Under the pieces are notes generated by a model. It worked only from the letters and a program-made list of their open reading frames with translations, was not told the DNA's origin and did not search any database. A stretch of DNA of 64,000 nucleotides from BP-464 sp045805505 (GTDB lineage: Bacteria > Actinomycetota > Thermoleophilia > Solirubrobacterales > Solirubrobacteraceae): NCBI GenBank assembly GCA_045805505.1, contig JBJMLA010000121.1:1-64000 (forward strand), written 5' to 3'. The translations under genes and the position numbers were made by a program. Positions 62,117 to 64,000 of the stretch are shown here, in pieces (position 1 is the stretch's first letter; each line of letters opens with the position of its first letter).

Positions 62117-62971
62117 GTTGAAGAGGTCCTCGGCGAGCACCGGGTCGTCGGTGATGACTGCGTCGGCGCCCGAGGCGAGTGCCGCTTCGAGCTCCTCGCG
62201 CGAGTCGGGCGTGTAGACGGTGACGCGTTCGCCGTAGGCGTGGGCGCGCTCGACGTAGGCCGGGTGCAGCGGCCCGGTGAAGCCGGGGGAGACCCAGCCG
62301 TAGCCGCGGGCAAACGCGACCTCGGGGCCCGGGTCGTTGAGCTGCTCGAGCGTGAGGAACGACAGCTGCGCGCCGGGGAGGTAGGTCCGCGCGACGTCGA
62401 GGTTGGGCGGCCAGAAGCTCTGCACGATCATCCGGTCCTGCGGGAAGCCGCTGTCGGCGAGCGCGCGCGAGACGGTGGTCGCGAAGCCGCCCGGATCGGG
62501 ATCGAAGTCGTCGGGCCCGGTCAGCTCCTGCGCGCTGGTCGGCGGGATGTTCTTGATCTCCGGGCTGATGGTCGCGCGGCGGCGCGCGGCGAGGCGCAGC
62601 ACCTCGGCCAGCGTCGGGATCGGCGTGTGCCGCGGGTTGGGCGCCGTCGCCCCGGCCGCGCCGATCACGTCGACCCAGCACTCCGCGCGCAGCTGCGCGG
62701 CCGTGCGCTCCTTGACCAGGCCGCTGCAGTTCGAGACGCGGTCGAGCGTGTCGTCGTGGATGACCACCGGCACGCGGTCCTTGGTCAGGCTGACGTCGAA
62801 CTCGAGCAGCCATCCGTGGCGCGCCGCGCGGCGGAAGGCCGGCAGCGTGTTCTCCGCAGCGACCGGGACGCCGTCGGCCAGCGCGCCGCCGCGGTGGGCC
62901 GTGATGGTGGGCGCTGCGGAGGCAGGCGCCGCCGTCGCGAGCAGGCAGGCGAGGACGAAGAGGCGGCGCAT
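62105..62971 (-). CDS. exported glycerophosphodiester phosphodiesterase
   Basis: 288 residues with a Sec leader (MRRLFVLACLLATAAPASA). GDPD motifs: ITAHRGG with the catalytic His, AENTLPAFRRAARHG with the Glu, EFDVSLTKDRVPVVIHDDTLDRVSN (in parts) with Asp and second His, and VYTPDSREELEAALASGADAVITDDP at the C-terminus. Hydrolyses glycerophosphodiesters to glycerol-3-phosphate outside the cytoplasm. Downstream of the kinase gene on the same strand by 29 nt. The longer in-frame start upstream is Arg-rich shadow and is rejected. Confidence 0.92.
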   Translation of the reverse strand: MRRLFVLACLLATAAPASAAPTITAHRGGALADGVPVAAENTLPAFRRAARHGWLLEFDVSLTKDRVPVVIHDDTLDRVSNCSGLVKERTAAQLRAECWVDVIGAAGATAPNPRHTPIPTLAEVLRLAARRRATISPEIKNIPPTSAQELTGPDDFDPDPGGFATTVSRALADSGFPQDRMIVQSFWPPNLDVARTYLPGAQLSFLTLEQLNDPGPEVAFARGYGWVSPGFTGPLHPAYVERAHAYGERVTVYTPDSREELEAALASGADAVITDDPVLAEDLFNKGV

Positions 62972-63000
62972 GCCCCTGGAAACGACGGGAGCGGCGAGAA

Positions 63001-63915
63001 CTAGCGGGTCGCGAACGCGTCGACGGCCGCGAGGTCGAAGTCCCCGTGGTCGCTGCCCAGCCCCTGGGCGACGTGCGCGGCGGCGGCACAGCCGAGCCGC
63101 GCGGCGGCCTCGCGGTCGCGGCCGAGCTCGAGGCCGCGCAGGAACCCGGCCGAGAACGCGTCGCCGCAGCCCGTGGTGTCGACGACGTCGATGCTGAACG
63201 CGGGCACGCTCGTGCTCCCCTGGGCGTCGACGAGCAGCACGCCGTCGCCGCCGCGCGTGGCCGCGACGCAGCCGACGCCGCGCTCGAGGAAGAACCGGCA
63301 CGCCGCCTCGAGGTCGGGCTCGCCGCTGAGTCCCGTGACCTGCTCGTCGTTGGGCAGCAGGTAGTCGAGGTGCGCGAAGGCGGGCGCGATCCAGTCGAGG
63401 ATCCCGCTGTCGCCCGGCGCCAGGATGTCGGCCGACGTGACGATCCCCTGCTCGCGGGCGCGCGCGAGGATCTGCGCCGCCGCCTCGCCCCCCATGAACT
63501 CGGGGCCGCCGAGGTGCAGGTGGGTGACGCCGTCCAGCGCGTCCCAGTCGACGTCGGCCGGGCCGTAGGTCGCGTTGGCGCCGACGACGTGGAAGGCCGG
63601 CCGCGATCCGTCGGGGCGGATGGGCAGGACGCTCGCGCTCGTCTGCACCTCGTCGCGCCGCAGCAGCAGGGAGGTGTCGACGCCGTCGCGGGCCAGCAGC
63701 GCGAGCAGCATGTCGCCCACCGCGTCGGTCCCGATCGCCCCGGCGCTGCGCACCTCGGCGCCGAGCTTGCCGAGCACGAGCGCGGTGCCGCCCGCGCTGC
63801 CCGCCGCGGTGATGCGAATCTGCTCGACGAGCGCGCCGCCCTGACCCTCGGGGATCTCCTCGATCGGCCGCGCGAGCACGTCGAGGACGTGTACGCCCAT
63901 GCAGACGATGCTCAT
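63001..63915 (-). CDS. PfkB-family carbohydrate kinase
   Basis: 304-residue ribokinase-fold sugar or nucleoside kinase. N-terminal CMGVHVLDVLARP and AGSAGGTALVLGKLGAEV form the substrate site; the C-terminal signature DTTGCGDAFSAGFLRG holds the catalytic Asp and anion hole. Substrate unclear. The ATG overlaps the stop of the upstream partial gene (ATGA), so they share an operon with the GDPD gene. Confidence 0.93.
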   Translation of the reverse strand: MSIVCMGVHVLDVLARPIEEIPEGQGGALVEQIRITAAGSAGGTALVLGKLGAEVRSAGAIGTDAVGDMLLALLARDGVDTSLLLRRDEVQTSASVLPIRPDGSRPAFHVVGANATYGPADVDWDALDGVTHLHLGGPEFMGGEAAAQILARAREQGIVTSADILAPGDSGILDWIAPAFAHLDYLLPNDEQVTGLSGEPDLEAACRFFLERGVGCVAATRGGDGVLLVDAQGSTSVPAFSIDVVDTTGCGDAFSAGFLRGLELGRDREAAARLGCAAAAHVAQGLGSDHGDFDLAAVDAFATR

Positions 63916-64000
63916 CGCTTGCCGTAGCCGCGCGCGACGACGGCGTCGACGACCGCCGCGCGGTCCTCCTCGCTGAGCACCCGCGGCGTGCCCACCTGCG
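63912..64000 (-). CDS. unidentified protein, C-terminal end only
   Basis: The last 28 codons of a gene entering from the right edge: QVGTPRVLSEEDRAAVVDAV then VARGYGKR and stop, overlapping the kinase start by ATGA. The overlap and residue use support coding. Class II aldolases can end in a similar way and often sit beside PfkB kinases, but this is too short to assign. Confidence 0.7.
   Translation of the reverse strand, partial: QVGTPRVLSEEDRAAVVDAVVARGYGKR

Overview
This is a 64 kb window of a GC-rich (about 70%) chromosome. Dense gene packing, ATGA/GTGA stop-start overlaps, frequent GTG and TTG starts, several Tat or Sec leaders with no outer-membrane genes, and the gene repertoire point to an actinobacterium. 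My best inference is the deep-branching Thermoleophilia (Solirubrobacterales: Solirubrobacter, Conexibacter, Baekduia and relatives). That placement rests on gene content and style, not on a search.

Layout. 1-1.8 kb: 3' end of clpB and a GYD-domain protein. 1.8-20.4 kb: a dispersed purine-synthesis region, purD-purE-purB, then purC-purS-purQ-purL, purF, recQ-purN, and purH with a Rid-type protein; purM and purK are not in the window. Secreted proteins, a SpoIIE-type phosphatase and an RTX-repeat protein on either strand interrupt it. 20.4-24.1 kb: a solitary DEAH helicase, a sulfotransferase, an HNH protein, tRNA-Glu(UUC) and a tRNA-Lys(UUU) gene split by a 256-nt group I intron. 24.1-32.9 kb: an SDR, a Tat-exported phosphoesterase, RTX proteins, a small membrane-anchored protein paired with a polytopic membrane protein, a luciferase-like enzyme downstream of tRNA-Val(UAC), a P450, a kinase-like membrane protein without an ATPase domain, and tRNA-Asp(GUC). 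32.9-41.3 kb: an ABC exporter, surface proteins, an anti-sigma-type ATPase, a flavin amine oxidase, an NlpC/P60-like lipoprotein and a PIN-domain toxin-antitoxin pair. 41.4-48.3 kb: aconitase, a GH3 enzyme, an M42 peptidase, isochorismatase, HAD and DsbA-like proteins. 48.3-64 kb: a ceramidase-like protein, a PQQ dehydrogenase with fused cytochrome c, a glycine-rich exported protein, ettA, a large exported propeller protein, a J-domain/TPR protein, a GDPD and a PfkB kinase.

Two features stand out. First, the tRNA-Lys(UUU) intron between nucleotides 34 and 35 has recognisable P1, P2, P3, P7, P8, P9 and terminal G. Second, many first-in-transcript genes carry a TANNNT box 6-9 nt before the start codon and no Shine-Dalgarno, implying widespread leaderless transcripts. 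In two divergent pairs with only 23-24 bp between start codons the opposing boxes share the same TA dinucleotide. No CRISPR array, prophage, insertion sequence, rRNA or integrase was seen, and no gene-free stretch exceeds about 230 bp.
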